From NCBI GenBank assembly GCA_963707275.1, contig CAVPPH010000006.1:62001-126000 (forward strand): a stretch of 64,000 nucleotides of DNA, given 5' to 3'. The notes under the pieces are model-generated. The model saw only the letters and a list, made by a program, of their open reading frames with translations. It was not told the origin of the DNA and searched no databases. Below, piece by piece: positions 27,207 through 36,326 of the stretch. Position 1 is the stretch's first letter, and each line of letters begins with the position of its first letter. This stretch comes from JACKBK01 sp963707275. GTDB taxonomy: Bacteria; Chloroflexota; Anaerolineae; JAAEKA01. The translations under genes were made by a program, and so were the position numbers.

Positions 27207-28838
27207 TCACTCTGCCGGAAACGCTTCGTTCAGCTTCTGCGCCACGAAATCCATGTCCTCGATCAGACCGGCCTGCGCCTGGTAGATACCGGGCAGGTTG
27301 AACGACTGGGCCAGGTTCGGGTCGCTCTGGCCGGCGCCGATGGACCAGCGCAGACCCTCGGCGGCGATCTTGAGCGCAGCGTCGCGGGCGTGGACACGCG
27401 CCATGGCCTGGCGTGTAGGCACGTCCAGGTTGATTGCAACGGTGGGATGGCTGGTAACGAACTCGGAGAAGATCGCGGCCGTCTCAGCGTAGGCGATCAG
27501 TTCGCCCAGCCGGAACAGGATGTGCTGGTTGCGGGTCAACCGGTCGACGCGGCAGCGCTCCAGCAGCACGGTCAGCGCGCGCATAGCCATCGCGGCGACG
27601 TTCGCACCGTTGTTCGGCTCAGCGCGGTGAGCCTGGTCCAGCCGCGCTGCCCAGTCGCTGTAATAGGCGCCGCGCGTCTTGAGGTGCAACTGCCAGCGAT
27701 CGCGGGCGATTGTCCACTCCATGATCTCCGACGTACCCTCATAGATGGTGGTTATCTTGACGTCGCGCTTGACCTTCTCCACCATGTATTCCTTGGTGTA
27801 ACCGTAGCCGCCCAGCGCCTGGATCGAATCCTCAGCAGCCTTGTTGCCAGCCTCGGTCGCGAGGTACTTGGCGACCGCGCCTTCGGTCTGGAGGTCCTCC
27901 TCGCCGCCGTCGATGCGCCGCGCGGTCCACTCGATATAGGCGCGGGCCGCTTCGAGGCGAACGGCGTTGGGGACGATGAGCTTGTGGGTGTAGCCCTGCT
28001 TCTTGCTCAGCGGCGCGCCGGCCTGGATGCGAACCTGCGAATAGGGGATGGAACGCTTCAGCGCTGCCCAGCCCCCGCCCAGCCCAAACGCCGCCACCAT
28101 CAGTCGGGTATAGCCAAAGACGGCCTGCGCCTGCTGCAGGCCCTGCCCTTCGACGAGACCGACCAGATCGCCGGCCGGCACGTAGACATCTTCCAGGAAA
28201 AGAGCGGCGGTGTTGCTGGTGCGAATGCCGTGCTTGTCTTCCGGCTTGCCCTGGCTGAAACCTTCTGCGCCCCGTTCCACCACAAACCAGGTGGGACCAC
28301 CGGGCGCAAGCGCCAGGATGGTGTACAGCGTGGCAACGCCGCCGTTGCTGATCCACTGCTTGCGACCGCTGATACGATAGCCGACGATCACGCCGTCTTC
28401 CTCCACAGGCACGGCTCGCGTCTTGAGCGACGCCAGGTCGCTGCCCGCCTGCGGCTCGGTGGCGCCGTAGGCAACCAGCAGCCCTTCCTCGGCGATGCGG
28501 CCCATCCAGCGTTCTTGTTGCTCAGGCGTGCCGCCGACCGTGATGGGATCGGTGCCCAGGAACGTGGCCAGCACGCCGGTGGCAATGCCGAGATCGATGG
28601 ATGCCATCACCTCAGAGACGCGGTAAATGTCCATCGCGCCGCCGCCCATGCCGCCGAGTTCTTCGGGAATGAACAGCAAATGCAGGCCGATGCCCTGATA
28701 CAACTCGTCCAGGACATCTTGAGGAAACTCGTCCTTGTGATCAAGATCAAGCAAGCGGGCGACTGTCAACTCTTTGTCAGCATAGCGCTGCAAAGTCACA
28801 ATCACCTGGCTCAGTTCTTTGGGATCCAATCCAGCCAT
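27207..28838 (-). CDS. Acyl-CoA dehydrogenase (FAD-dependent)
   Basis: ATG at 28838 with AGGAGG eight bases upstream gives 543 residues; the frame extends further upstream but without support. Family features: the N-terminal helical domain IPEELGGMGGG; flavin/substrate region YGATEPQAGSDLASLKT and KQWISNGGVA (residues ~150-200); C-terminal helices with the DSIQALGGYGYTKEYMVEKVKRDVKITTIYEGTSEI signature. It oxidises an acyl-CoA at C2-C3 in the cytoplasm using FAD and an electron-transfer flavoprotein. The C-terminal extension of ~100 residues is longer than in short-chain enzymes. It leads the lipid cluster, 100 bases upstream of the megasynthase, suggesting co-expression. Confidence 0.92.
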   Translation of the reverse strand: MAGLDPKELSQVIVTLQRYADKELTVARLLDLDHKDEFPQDVLDELYQGIGLHLLFIPEELGGMGGGAMDIYRVSEVMASIDLGIATGVLATFLGTDPITVGGTPEQQERWMGRIAEEGLLVAYGATEPQAGSDLASLKTRAVPVEEDGVIVGYRISGRKQWISNGGVATLYTILALAPGGPTWFVVERGAEGFSQGKPEDKHGIRTSNTAALFLEDVYVPAGDLVGLVEGQGLQQAQAVFGYTRLMVAAFGLGGGWAALKRSIPYSQVRIQAGAPLSKKQGYTHKLIVPNAVRLEAARAYIEWTARRIDGGEEDLQTEGAVAKYLATEAGNKAAEDSIQALGGYGYTKEYMVEKVKRDVKITTIYEGTSEIMEWTIARDRWQLHLKTRGAYYSDWAARLDQAHRAEPNNGANVAAMAMRALTVLLERCRVDRLTRNQHILFRLGELIAYAETAAIFSEFVTSHPTVAINLDVPTRQAMARVHARDAALKIAAEGLRWSIGAGQSDPNLAQSFNLPGIYQAQAGLIEDMDFVAQKLNEAFPAE

Positions 28839-28931
28839 CGTACGAACCTCCTGGGACGTTTGATTGATTGCCAACTCAACGCAAACCGCGTCACAAATAT
28901 GCCGCGATGCGTCAACTATTGCTAATAAGCC

Positions 28932-28976
28932 CGAAGGCAGACGAACTGGACGCAAGGTCCGGATCGTCTGCCTTCG
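28932..28976 (-). promoter_or_regulatory. 13-bp perfect hairpin upstream of acyl-CoA dehydrogenase
   Basis: Arms CGAAGGCAGACGA (28,932-28,944) and its reverse complement (28,964-28,976) enclose 19 bases. It lies ~95 bases upstream of the start codon, so it could sit in the leader of the operon. Without a T run on the minus strand it is not a clear terminator. Confidence 0.5.
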
Positions 28977-29223
28977 TTTCAAAACTCCAAGGTATGGGAG
29001 CGAAACCACCCATACTTAATCATAAACTTGTGAAAGATAGTATGAGCAATATCATATTACGCCACAAATATTGGCTTCTGCACGATTTTTATGCAGTTGC
29101 ACAATTCACAGCACGCTGCACAGGAAACGACAAGAGCTGGCTGTTTGCAACAATCCGCACGGTCACGTGCATCTCAACCGTCCTTGCGCTCGCAGCACCG
29201 GCGCGATGGCATAGCATACATCA

Positions 29224-29254
29224 GAAGCTCGACTTTGCGAAAAAGTCGAGCTTC
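29224..29254 (-). terminator. Hairpin terminator after the beta-propeller lipoprotein
   Basis: A perfect 13-bp stem (arms 29,224-29,236 and 29,242-29,254) with a 5-base loop, about 60 bases beyond the stop of the lipoprotein gene. No strong T run follows, so it may slow or stabilise rather than terminate cleanly. Confidence 0.5.
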
Positions 29255-29316
29255 CCATTAGCGCCAGCCGTTCCCCCTGGAGTTCGGCCTTTTCGCAAAG
29301 AGTTCGAACTTCGCGT

Positions 29317-30823
29317 TTACGGTCCCCAATCGACCGTGCGGTCGGAGTTGAAATCGTAGCGGAAGTTGACGCCGGCCAGCGCGTCGGGAACCAGCGGCCG
29401 TTGATCGCTGCCGTCCGGGTTCATCACCCACATCTGCCAAACGCCGGAGCGATCGGTCAGGAAGGCCACCGACTTGCCGTCCGCGCTGAACCGAGGGAGC
29501 GACGTTGTTGGATGTTGTGACACCCAACGGATCAGGGATGGTCAGCAACGTCTGCTGGCTGCCATCGACACGCCAGCGAGTTATCTGCCAGTGATCATGC
29601 TGTTTGCGGCTGGCAAAGAGCCACTGGCCGTCAGGGCTGTAGGAAACCGGCCCCACGGGCGCTTTCTCGCGTACGACAGGCCAGGGAGGATCGTTGCCTT
29701 CAATGTGCGCCGCGGAGAATCCGCTCGGGTCCGAGAAGATCAGTTCGCTGCCGGCGGGCGCAGCCTGTGGAGCCGTGGCCTGGTTGTCCGTCGGCAGGTC
29801 GCGGTTCGATCCGTCGGCCAGATTGTATCTCGTCAGGGCTGTAGACCACACAGTTACCAGCGCGTAATCGCTGATGCAAAACGTGCCGAACGGCGTGGTG
29901 AGGCACTCCTCGCCGTTGAAGACCTGCTGTAGCGCCTCCTCCGAAAGGCATCCAAACGGCGAAAGCCGGCACTCTGTGCTGCCGGTACCTCGTTCGAAAA
30001 CAACCGACTGGCCATCGGGCGTCCACGAAGGTGAGCGTACGCGGTTGGCTCCGAACACCAGACGTTCGTTACTGCCGTCGCTGTTGATCAACCAAAGCCC
30101 GCGTGGCTCGTCCCAGCGCGCAAAAGCCACCTGGCTGCCATCCGGGCTAAGTGCCGGCTCGAGACCGGAAGTCAGCGGGCGCAACCCACTGCCGTCGGCG
30201 TTCATCAGGTAGATCGTCCCGCCGGGAGCCTCCTGAAACACCAGCGCGCCGCTCAATCCGGTATCTCTGGGAACGGTTGCAGCCGCCGCGGCCGGCGCGG
30301 CAACAGCCGCTGGCGCTACGGTTGGCTCAGACGTGGCTGCGACGACCGGCGCAGTCGGTACGGCCGTCGGGCTGGTCAATTCGAAGGTGACGGCGGATTT
30401 TGGCAGCCAGGCGTGGCCGTCATTCGAGAGCCCCGACACGATCTCGTACCAGTCACCGCGGACGCCTGTCACAACAACGATGGCATCCGCGGGTTTCTGA
30501 CCAAGAACATCTGCCGCGGCGTCAGCTTCGGCGCGCAGGTCAGCTTCAGCCAGCAGCTTGCCGCTACGAATGTCGAACTCTTCGGTCGCGGCTGGTGTGG
30601 GCGGCACGTCGGTCGCGGCCGGCTGATTGGCATCAGTAGTCGCGTTGGCAGCAGCCGACTCTGGCGTGGCGACCTGCCTGGTCGGCGTGGGTGTTGGTGA
30701 GGCAGGCGTGGACACACTGGTTGGTGATTTAGTTACACCCGGCGCGGGCGGGCGGATGCTGTCGCAGGCCGAAATAACCAGCGTCGCCAACAGCAGGATA
30801 CCCAGCAAGGAAAATCTCTTCAT
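29317..30823 (-). CDS. SH3-domain and TolB/PD40 beta-propeller lipoprotein, one frameshift
   Basis: A signal peptide with lipobox (LVISAC, residues ~15-20) is followed by a Thr/Pro-rich tether. A bacterial SH3-like domain comes next (LLAEADLRAEADAAADVLGQ...GDWYEIVSG...AWLPKSAV, residues ~90-150). Then WD40/PD40 propeller blades follow with repeated LMNADGSG, SPDGSQVAF, INSDGSNE, TPDGQSVVF, SPDGQWLFA and FSADGKSVAF. Removing one base near 29,510 restores the last blade and the ending RPLVPDALAG...VDWGP. About 500 residues; likely an exported membrane-anchored sensor or binding protein. It starts 4 bases after the permease stop, so the pair may work together. Confidence 0.82.
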
Positions 30824-30827
30824 GGTT

Positions 30828-32087
30828 TTACTCGTACCTCAACGCGTCGATCGGGTTCAGGCTGGCGGCCCGCGTTGCCGGGTAGATGCCGAAAAACAGC
30901 CCGACCGCGGCCGAGAACCCGACTGCTAGTGCGATGCTCTGAACGGTGACGACCGCGGTCAGGTCACTCTGTAGCGACGAGATCAACATCGCGCCGGCCC
31001 AGCCCAGCAGAATCCCAACCAACCCACCGATCAGCGACAGCACCACTGCCTCGATCAGGAACTGCGACAGAATATCCTTGCGGCGCGCCCCGACAGCCTT
31101 GCGGATGCCGATCTCGCGCGTGCGTTCCGTGACCGACACCAGCATGATGTTCATAATGCCGATGCCGCCGACCAGCAGGGAGATCGCCGCGATGGCGCCC
31201 AGAAAAATGGTGAGAACCCCAGTGATCTGGCCGAAGATCGCGATCAGGTCGGCCTGATTGATGACCGAAAAATCGTCGTCGTCGCGGAACTGGACGTTGT
31301 GGCGGACGCGCAACAGATCCTCGATCTGTGTGCGCGCTTCGCTCATCCGCTCCTCAGCGACCACCTGCGCGTAGATCACCGACAGCAGCGGTTCGCCGCG
31401 CGAGTTGCGCAGGCTGGGCGCCAGCCGTTCCTGAACAGTGGATAGCGGCGCGTAGATGATGTCGTCCTCGCTGCCGAAGGCGCCGCCACCCTTCTCCTCC
31501 AGCACGCCGATGACTGTGAAGGGAATGCGGTCGATCTTGATGGTCCGCCCGATGGGATACTCGCCAGGCTCGAACAGCCGCTCCAATGCGCGCACACCCA
31601 GCACAGCCACCCGAGCGCGTGTATCCACATCCTGCTGCGAGATGAACGCACCAATGCCGGCTCGCGAGTTGCGTACCGTCTCGTATTCGGGCGTCACGCC
31701 GGAGACCTGCAGGCTGGCCGAGTTCTTCTGATACGACACCGTGCTGCGGGTATCGACTTCCGGCGCCGCCGCCGCCACATCGGGTGCGTTGAACGGATCG
31801 CGCAGCGCCTGCAGGTCGCCCATGGTCAGGGAAGGCTCAAACGAGCGGGTCTGGAATTGCCCGCCCTGATTGGCGCTGTCGTCGATGTTGACCGGCAGCA
31901 CGATCAGCAGGTTCGTGCCGGCGCTTTGTAACTGCGACGTGATCAGGTTCTGCACGCCCTCGCCCACCGACAGCAGGGTGATGACCGCGCCGACACCGAT
32001 GATGATGCCCAACATAGTCAGCGCGGACCGCAGCTTGTTCGCTGACAGACCGCGCATCGCGATTCTGAGTGATTCAACCAGGTTCAT
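30828..32087 (-). CDS. MacB/FtsX-type ABC transporter permease
   Basis: 419 residues. TM1 follows LSANKLRSALTMLGIIIGVGAVI. A large periplasmic/extracellular MacB-PCD region (QLQSAGTNLLIVLPV..., residues ~50-270) is followed by the FtsX domain with three helices and the MNIMLVSVTERTREIGIRKAVGARRKDIL signature. It forms a dimeric mechanotransmission permease with an ATPase that is not encoded nearby. The adjacent propeller lipoprotein may take the place of the usual MacA-like partner; this is inference. Confidence 0.9.
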   Translation of the reverse strand: MNLVESLRIAMRGLSANKLRSALTMLGIIIGVGAVITLLSVGEGVQNLITSQLQSAGTNLLIVLPVNIDDSANQGGQFQTRSFEPSLTMGDLQALRDPFNAPDVAAAAPEVDTRSTVSYQKNSASLQVSGVTPEYETVRNSRAGIGAFISQQDVDTRARVAVLGVRALERLFEPGEYPIGRTIKIDRIPFTVIGVLEEKGGGAFGSEDDIIYAPLSTVQERLAPSLRNSRGEPLLSVIYAQVVAEERMSEARTQIEDLLRVRHNVQFRDDDDFSVINQADLIAIFGQITGVLTIFLGAIAAISLLVGGIGIMNIMLVSVTERTREIGIRKAVGARRKDILSQFLIEAVVLSLIGGLVGILLGWAGAMLISSLQSDLTAVVTVQSIALAVGFSAAVGLFFGIYPATRAASLNPIDALRYE

Positions 32088-32125
32088 GTTACTACTTTAC
32101 GCCGCGCGTCTGCACAGGTCTGCGA

Positions 32126-34072
32126 TCATTGTTCCGATTTGCGCAACACGCGTGCATCGCCCACACGCCGGGTCACGCGCGTCGCGTCCAGATGTTCCAG
32201 CAGCGCCAGCGCGTATTTGCGGCTGGTGTCAAAGATGTCGCGCACCTGGGCCACCGTGATCGTGCCCTCGCTGTTCAGGTGCTCCACAATGCGCGCGACC
32301 ATGGCGTCAAAGCCGGCCGGGCTGAACACTACGTCGTCGCTGACGCGCACTAACTGGCCGCTGTCCGCCAGCCAGAGGAACACATCCTCGCCGACCAGAG
32401 CGATGCAGTCGACAACGCTGGGCGGCGAAAACGACGCGGCATCGAACTGGCGTAGCAGGCTATCCACGCTGCCCTGCTGCGCGGCAGACAAGCGCACGTC
32501 GTGGTCGGGCAGGCGGATCAACGCTCCCTGATCGACGATCAGTCCGTCGGCCGCGGCCTGGCTCAGCATGTCGTTGAAGGTGCGCGGCGCCAGCGGACGG
32601 CGCTTGCTTTGAAGGCGGCTCTTTATCTCCTCGCGCGGCATTCCCTGACGCAACAGGTACTGACGGTGGTAGCTGGCGACGGCGCGCTGAATGCGCTGCC
32701 CCAGCTCCTGCCAGCTTTCGGCGGTCATCAGCGTCTGCAAGGCCTGCAATTGCGGATCGCTGAGGTCCGCCGCGTCGCCGACGCCTCTGTCCAGCGCCAC
32801 GATGCGGCGGTCGGCCAGCAGCGCGCGCACGGCTGCCAGCGTCTCAGCCAGTTCAAGGCTCGCGGCCTGCAAAATGGCGGCAAAGCTGGCAGGCCCGGCC
32901 CGCCGCGTGGTATGGAAGACAATCGCGGTCGGATCGCCGCTCTCCAGCGCTTCCAGCATTTCGATCACTTCGGGACGAAAACGCCGCCAGCGCCGTCCGG
33001 GGAAGGGATTGACGACCACGCCGCCGCCGACCGTGCGGCTGGGCGACGGTTGGCGCAGGATGAAGCGATCGCCGCGCTGGACGACCACTGGCTGCGCCAG
33101 ACGCAACTGCACCCAGCCCGACTCGCCGGGCCTGATGACTTCAGCGTCCAGCAGCCGGGTCGTGGCGGCCACCTCTGCGGCGCCGCTGAAGAAGTCCACC
33201 GGTTGGTTGTGGCCCAGCTCTTTGGGCGAGTCGGCGACGGTGCGCAGCCGCACATCCACCAGCACGGTGGGCGTCAGCGCGCCAGGCAGCCCGACCACAT
33301 CGCCGCGGTTGACCTGCTCCTTACTGACGCCGCTGAGGTTGACGGCGACGCGACTGCCCGGCACGGCTTGCTCGATCTTGCGTTTATGCGTTTGCAGGCC
33401 GCGCACGCGCGCCTTGACGCCGGCGGGCACGACCTCGACCTCCTGGCCCAGCGCCAGCGGGCCGTCGCTCAACGTGCCGGTGACCACGGTGCCAAAGCCG
33501 GCCACCGAAAAGGAGCGGTCGATCGACAGCCGCGGCCGGCCCACATCGCGCCGTTCGGGCGTCGCGTCCAGCGTCGCTGCGATGACACGTTTGAGTTCGT
33601 CGATCCCCTCGCCTGTGCGGGCTGAGACCGGCACGATAGGCGCGTCGCCCAATACGGTGCCTGCCAGCGCGTCAGCCACGTCAGCCTGCACCAGCTCCAG
33701 CCAGTCAGGATCGTAGGCGACCATGTCGATCTTGGTCAGCGCCACGACGCCGGCGCGCACTTCCAGCAGGTCGAGGATGGCCAGATGCTCGCGAGTCTGC
33801 GGCATAACGCCCTCATCGGCCGCGATGACAAACAGCGCGGCGTCAATGCCGCCCACGCCGGCCAGCATATTCTTGATGAAGTCGATGTGGCCCGGCACGT
33901 CGATAATGCCAACCGACTGGCCGTCTGGCAGAGTGAGCCAGGCGAATCCCAGGTCGATGGTCATCTCGCGCGCCTTTTCCTCGGCCAGGCGGTCAGGGTC
34001 GATGCCCGTCAGCGCCAGCACGAGGGTGGATTTGCCGTGATCAACGTGACCTGCGGTGCCGATGACTTTCAA
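32126..34072 (-). CDS. selB: Selenocysteine-specific elongation factor SelB
   Basis: 648 residues. The GTPase begins MKVIGTAGHVDHGKSTLVLALTGIDPDRLAEEKAREMTIDLGFAW, with G3 DVPGH and G4 TKID, as in SelB rather than EF-Tu. Domains 2-3 carry SFSVAGFGTVVTGTL. The C-terminal ~250 residues are winged-helix repeats that bind the SECIS hairpin, ending TVAQVRDIFDTSRKYALALLEHLD. It delivers Sec-tRNA to recoded UGA codons. No selA, selD or tRNA-Sec was recognised in the window, and no UGA here looks like a Sec codon. Confidence 0.95.
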   Translation of the reverse strand: MKVIGTAGHVDHGKSTLVLALTGIDPDRLAEEKAREMTIDLGFAWLTLPDGQSVGIIDVPGHIDFIKNMLAGVGGIDAALFVIAADEGVMPQTREHLAILDLLEVRAGVVALTKIDMVAYDPDWLELVQADVADALAGTVLGDAPIVPVSARTGEGIDELKRVIAATLDATPERRDVGRPRLSIDRSFSVAGFGTVVTGTLSDGPLALGQEVEVVPAGVKARVRGLQTHKRKIEQAVPGSRVAVNLSGVSKEQVNRGDVVGLPGALTPTVLVDVRLRTVADSPKELGHNQPVDFFSGAAEVAATTRLLDAEVIRPGESGWVQLRLAQPVVVQRGDRFILRQPSPSRTVGGGVVVNPFPGRRWRRFRPEVIEMLEALESGDPTAIVFHTTRRAGPASFAAILQAASLELAETLAAVRALLADRRIVALDRGVGDAADLSDPQLQALQTLMTAESWQELGQRIQRAVASYHRQYLLRQGMPREEIKSRLQSKRRPLAPRTFNDMLSQAAADGLIVDQGALIRLPDHDVRLSAAQQGSVDSLLRQFDAASFSPPSVVDCIALVGEDVFLWLADSGQLVRVSDDVVFSPAGFDAMVARIVEHLNSEGTITVAQVRDIFDTSRKYALALLEHLDATRVTRRVGDARVLRKSEQ

Positions 34073-34108
34073 AGGTACATCCTAACTTGGTCAATCCAGA
34101 ACAGGCAT

Positions 34109-34169
34109 TGCCACGAATTGGGCGACTTTTGGAGTTGCAATTGGTGAAATTCGTGGAATTCGTGGCAAA
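34109..34169. repeat. Inverted repeat of the GCCACGAATT family, copy 1
   Basis: Perfect 12-bp arms TTGCCACGAATT (34,109-34,120) and AATTCGTGGCAA (34,158-34,169) lie in the spacer between selB and the M50-like gene. Confidence 0.75.
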
Positions 34170-34205
34170 TCAGCTGGATCGGCGGAAAAACAATAGTCCG
34201 GGACC

Positions 34206-34967
34206 CTACTTGTAGTCGATTCGCTTCTGTAGCAGCTCGCCGGCCGCCAACTCAAGCAGCGCCAATGCCAGCGCCAAAACGGCGTCAATCAGCAGCGCGA
34301 GGCCGAACGCCCAGGTTAACATGCGCAGCCCGGCGTCAAGCTGCTGCACCAACGCGTCGGAAGGGGTCGGCAGCCAGCCAAAAATCAGCAGCAGCAGAAA
34401 GACCGCGCCGACATAGATCAGCACCAATCGCCACGACTCGCGATCGGACGGGCTGGGCATCATCGCGTTGCTGATCGCGAAGACAAGATACAACCACAGC
34501 CAGGCGTCGTTGACCCGCACCGTCCCGGCCAGCAAATCGGCCATGCGCTGCCAGGCGTTGTCCTGCCAGGCCCGCCCCAGCTCGCCCACATCAAAGATCG
34601 CGTAGCCGATGATCAGCAGCGCCAGCGTGCCGGCCAGGAACGGCGCCAGACCGATCAGACTGTCCTTGAACGCATTGGAGCGCCGAACCTCCACCGAACC
34701 GAGAACGATCTGGCCTTTGCTGGTACTCGGGGTCATGCTGAACTTGCCGGTCTTGACGCCGAGCAGCCTGGCGGTAATCCAGTGGCTGGCCTCGTGCAGC
34801 AGGATGCCTGGCAGCAGCACCAGCCAGAGCAGCGTCATGCCGTAGTCCGATTTGCTGAACAGCAACACGCCGATCCCCTGCAAATGTTGCGTGATCCAGC
34901 GCTGTAGCCAGTACAGCAGGATCACGCACAGCGCAAAGGTGAACAGCGTCGGCAGGATCTGCGCCAT
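34206..34967 (-). CDS. Site-2-protease-like (M50 family) membrane metalloprotease candidate
   Basis: 253 residues with about six hydrophobic segments. A zinc-binding HExxH is seen as LLHEASHWITARLLG (~residues 55-70) inside a membrane helix, as in M50 intramembrane proteases. I do not see a clear second motif (NPDG), so catalytic competence is uncertain; it may belong to the group of M50-like proteins without PDZ domain. It lies between tpiA and selB on the same strand. Confidence 0.65.
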   Translation of the reverse strand: MAQILPTLFTFALCVILLYWLQRWITQHLQGIGVLLFSKSDYGMTLLWLVLLPGILLHEASHWITARLLGVKTGKFSMTPSTSKGQIVLGSVEVRRSNAFKDSLIGLAPFLAGTLALLIIGYAIFDVGELGRAWQDNAWQRMADLLAGTVRVNDAWLWLYLVFAISNAMMPSPSDRESWRLVLIYVGAVFLLLLIFGWLPTPSDALVQQLDAGLRMLTWAFGLALLIDAVLALALALLELAAGELLQKRIDYK

Positions 34968-34982
34968 CGTCGCTTGCTCGTA

Positions 34983-35041
34983 CTCGTACTCGTCCTCCTA
35001 CTCGAACGGGCGGACCCGACGAGTAGGAGGACGAGTACGAG
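34983..35041. repeat. 22-bp perfect inverted repeat between tpiA and the M50-like gene
   Basis: Arms 34,983-35,004 and 35,020-35,041 are exact reverse complements with a 15-base loop. They are composed of CTCGTACTCGT and CCTCCTACTCG words. It lies between the tpiA stop and the next start, so it can act as a processing or attenuation hairpin. Confidence 0.85.
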
Positions 35042-35064
35042 CCGGAAAGAGAGACCCGACCTGC

Positions 35065-35832
35065 TTACGCGCGAACGCGGGCGGTGGCCGTCACCATGCC
35101 GATGAACGACTCCGCCTTCAGACTGGCGCCGCCCACCAGTGCACCGTCGATGTCCGGCATGTTCATGAAGCCCTCGATGTTCTTGTCGTTGGTGCTGCCG
35201 CCGTACTGGATGCGCACCGCCTGTGCGACGGCCTCGCCGTACAGATCCGCCACGACGCCGCGGATCGAGACCGCGATGACGCGGTTGGCATCGGCCGGCT
35301 CCGCGTTGCGCCCCGTACCGATGGCCCAGATCGGCTCATAGGCAATGACCAGCGAGCTGACTTGCGCCGCACTCAGCCCGACCAGCCCGCCGGTGACCTG
35401 GCCGCGGACGATCTTATCGGTTTCGCCTGCCTCGTTCTGCGCCAGATCCTCACCGACACAGATGATCGGCGTCAGGCTGTGGGCGAACGCCGCATGCGCC
35501 TTTTTGTTGACGCCCTCGTCGGTCTCGCCAAAATACTGGCGGCGCTCGGAGTGGCCGAGGATCACGTACTGGCACCAGCCTTCCAGCATGCCTGGCGCGA
35601 TCTCGCCAGTGTAAGCGCCCTGCTCGGCCCAGAACATGTTCTGTGCGCCAACGCCAACGCGCGTGCCACTGAGGGCATCAGCCACCGCGGGCAAAGCGAT
35701 GAAGGGCGGACAAACCACCGAGTCGACCGTCTCGACTGCGTTCAGGCCGCGGCGCATCTCGCGCACGAGATCAACGGCCTCGGCAATCGTCTTATGCATT
35801 TTCCAGTTACCGGCAATGATTGGCTTGCGCAT
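35065..35832 (-). CDS. tpiA: Triosephosphate isomerase
   Basis: Interconverts dihydroxyacetone phosphate and glyceraldehyde 3-phosphate. 255 residues, start MRKPIIAGNWKMHKT with the active-site Lys of GNWKM. The catalytic His is in VILGHSERRQYFGE and the catalytic Glu in IAYEPIWAIGTG (loop 6). The phosphate loop is IQYGGS and the end is DGALVGGASL. Intact, cytoplasmic. It is the second gene of a minus-strand run with a small CxxC protein upstream. Confidence 0.97.
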   Translation of the reverse strand: MRKPIIAGNWKMHKTIAEAVDLVREMRRGLNAVETVDSVVCPPFIALPAVADALSGTRVGVGAQNMFWAEQGAYTGEIAPGMLEGWCQYVILGHSERRQYFGETDEGVNKKAHAAFAHSLTPIICVGEDLAQNEAGETDKIVRGQVTGGLVGLSAAQVSSLVIAYEPIWAIGTGRNAEPADANRVIAVSIRGVVADLYGEAVAQAVRIQYGGSTNDKNIEGFMNMPDIDGALVGGASLKAESFIGMVTATARVRA

Positions 35833-35891
35833 CGTTCTCTCCTTTTTGGCGCGGTTCGCGCGCCGCGATAATGTCGGGACGGCATGGCGTG

Positions 35892-36203
35892 CTAGTCTGC
35901 CGTCTCCGGTTCGTCCACAAATTCACCATCCGAGATCCAGCGTTCGATAAGCTGGCGGTTCTTGTCGAACGTCAGCCGCACCTCGATCGTCTGGAAGCAG
36001 CGATTGGCGCCGCTGCCGGTGATCAGCTTGCGCACCGTGTACACATCACGCGCGTAGTCCATGCTGAGGTCATTCAGCAGGTTGACCTGAGCAGTCAGTT
36101 CCTCGCCACAGCGGCGGCAACGCACCCGCGTCTCGTAGACCTTGCGCAAGGTTGCACCACGGCTGAAATTGAACATCTCGCGCACCTTCGTGATGATACT
36201 CAT
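35892..36203 (-). CDS. Small conserved-type protein with one CxxC
   Basis: About 103 residues from MSIITKVREMFNF (an alternative ATG is 12 bases upstream). It has an RCRRCGEELTAQ motif (~residues 28-39) and a beta-rich remainder (RKLITGSGANRCFQTIEVRLTFDKNRQL) with a third Cys. It may bind zinc. Not recognised as a named family. It starts the minus-strand tpiA run and faces the complex I-like genes across a 120-base divergent promoter region. Confidence 0.6.
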   Translation of the reverse strand: MSIITKVREMFNFSRGATLRKVYETRVRCRRCGEELTAQVNLLNDLSMDYARDVYTVRKLITGSGANRCFQTIEVRLTFDKNRQLIERWISDGEFVDEPETAD

Positions 36204-36326
36204 AAGCAGTCCCATTATAGTCGCGATAGCGGCAAACGACCAAGGTTGTACCGTTAGCGACTGGTCGTGCAGCCTTGCCCGGCGGTGTCCCGTGTGGTAG
36301 AATTCTGGTTCGCCGGACTCGCCGCC

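Larger units (their letters stand above)
28839..29316. other. 478-base gene-free region with two hairpins
   Basis: This AT-richer stretch separates the lipid cluster from the lipoprotein gene. It presumably holds the promoter of the acyl-CoA dehydrogenase operon (minus strand). I see two perfect hairpins (28,932-28,976 and 29,224-29,254) but no convincing ORF; a plus-strand ORF here has no family character. Confidence 0.6.

Noticed and set aside
27390..28925. 511-codon plus-strand ORF opposite the acyl-CoA dehydrogenase
   Set aside because: Complement of a clear acyl-CoA dehydrogenase; composition (Gln/His/Asp/Arg-rich) typical of antisense translations.
28865..29359. 163-codon plus-strand ORF in the gap before the lipoprotein gene
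   Set aside because: Spans two perfect hairpins, has no ribosome site or domain character, and ends inside the opposite-strand gene.
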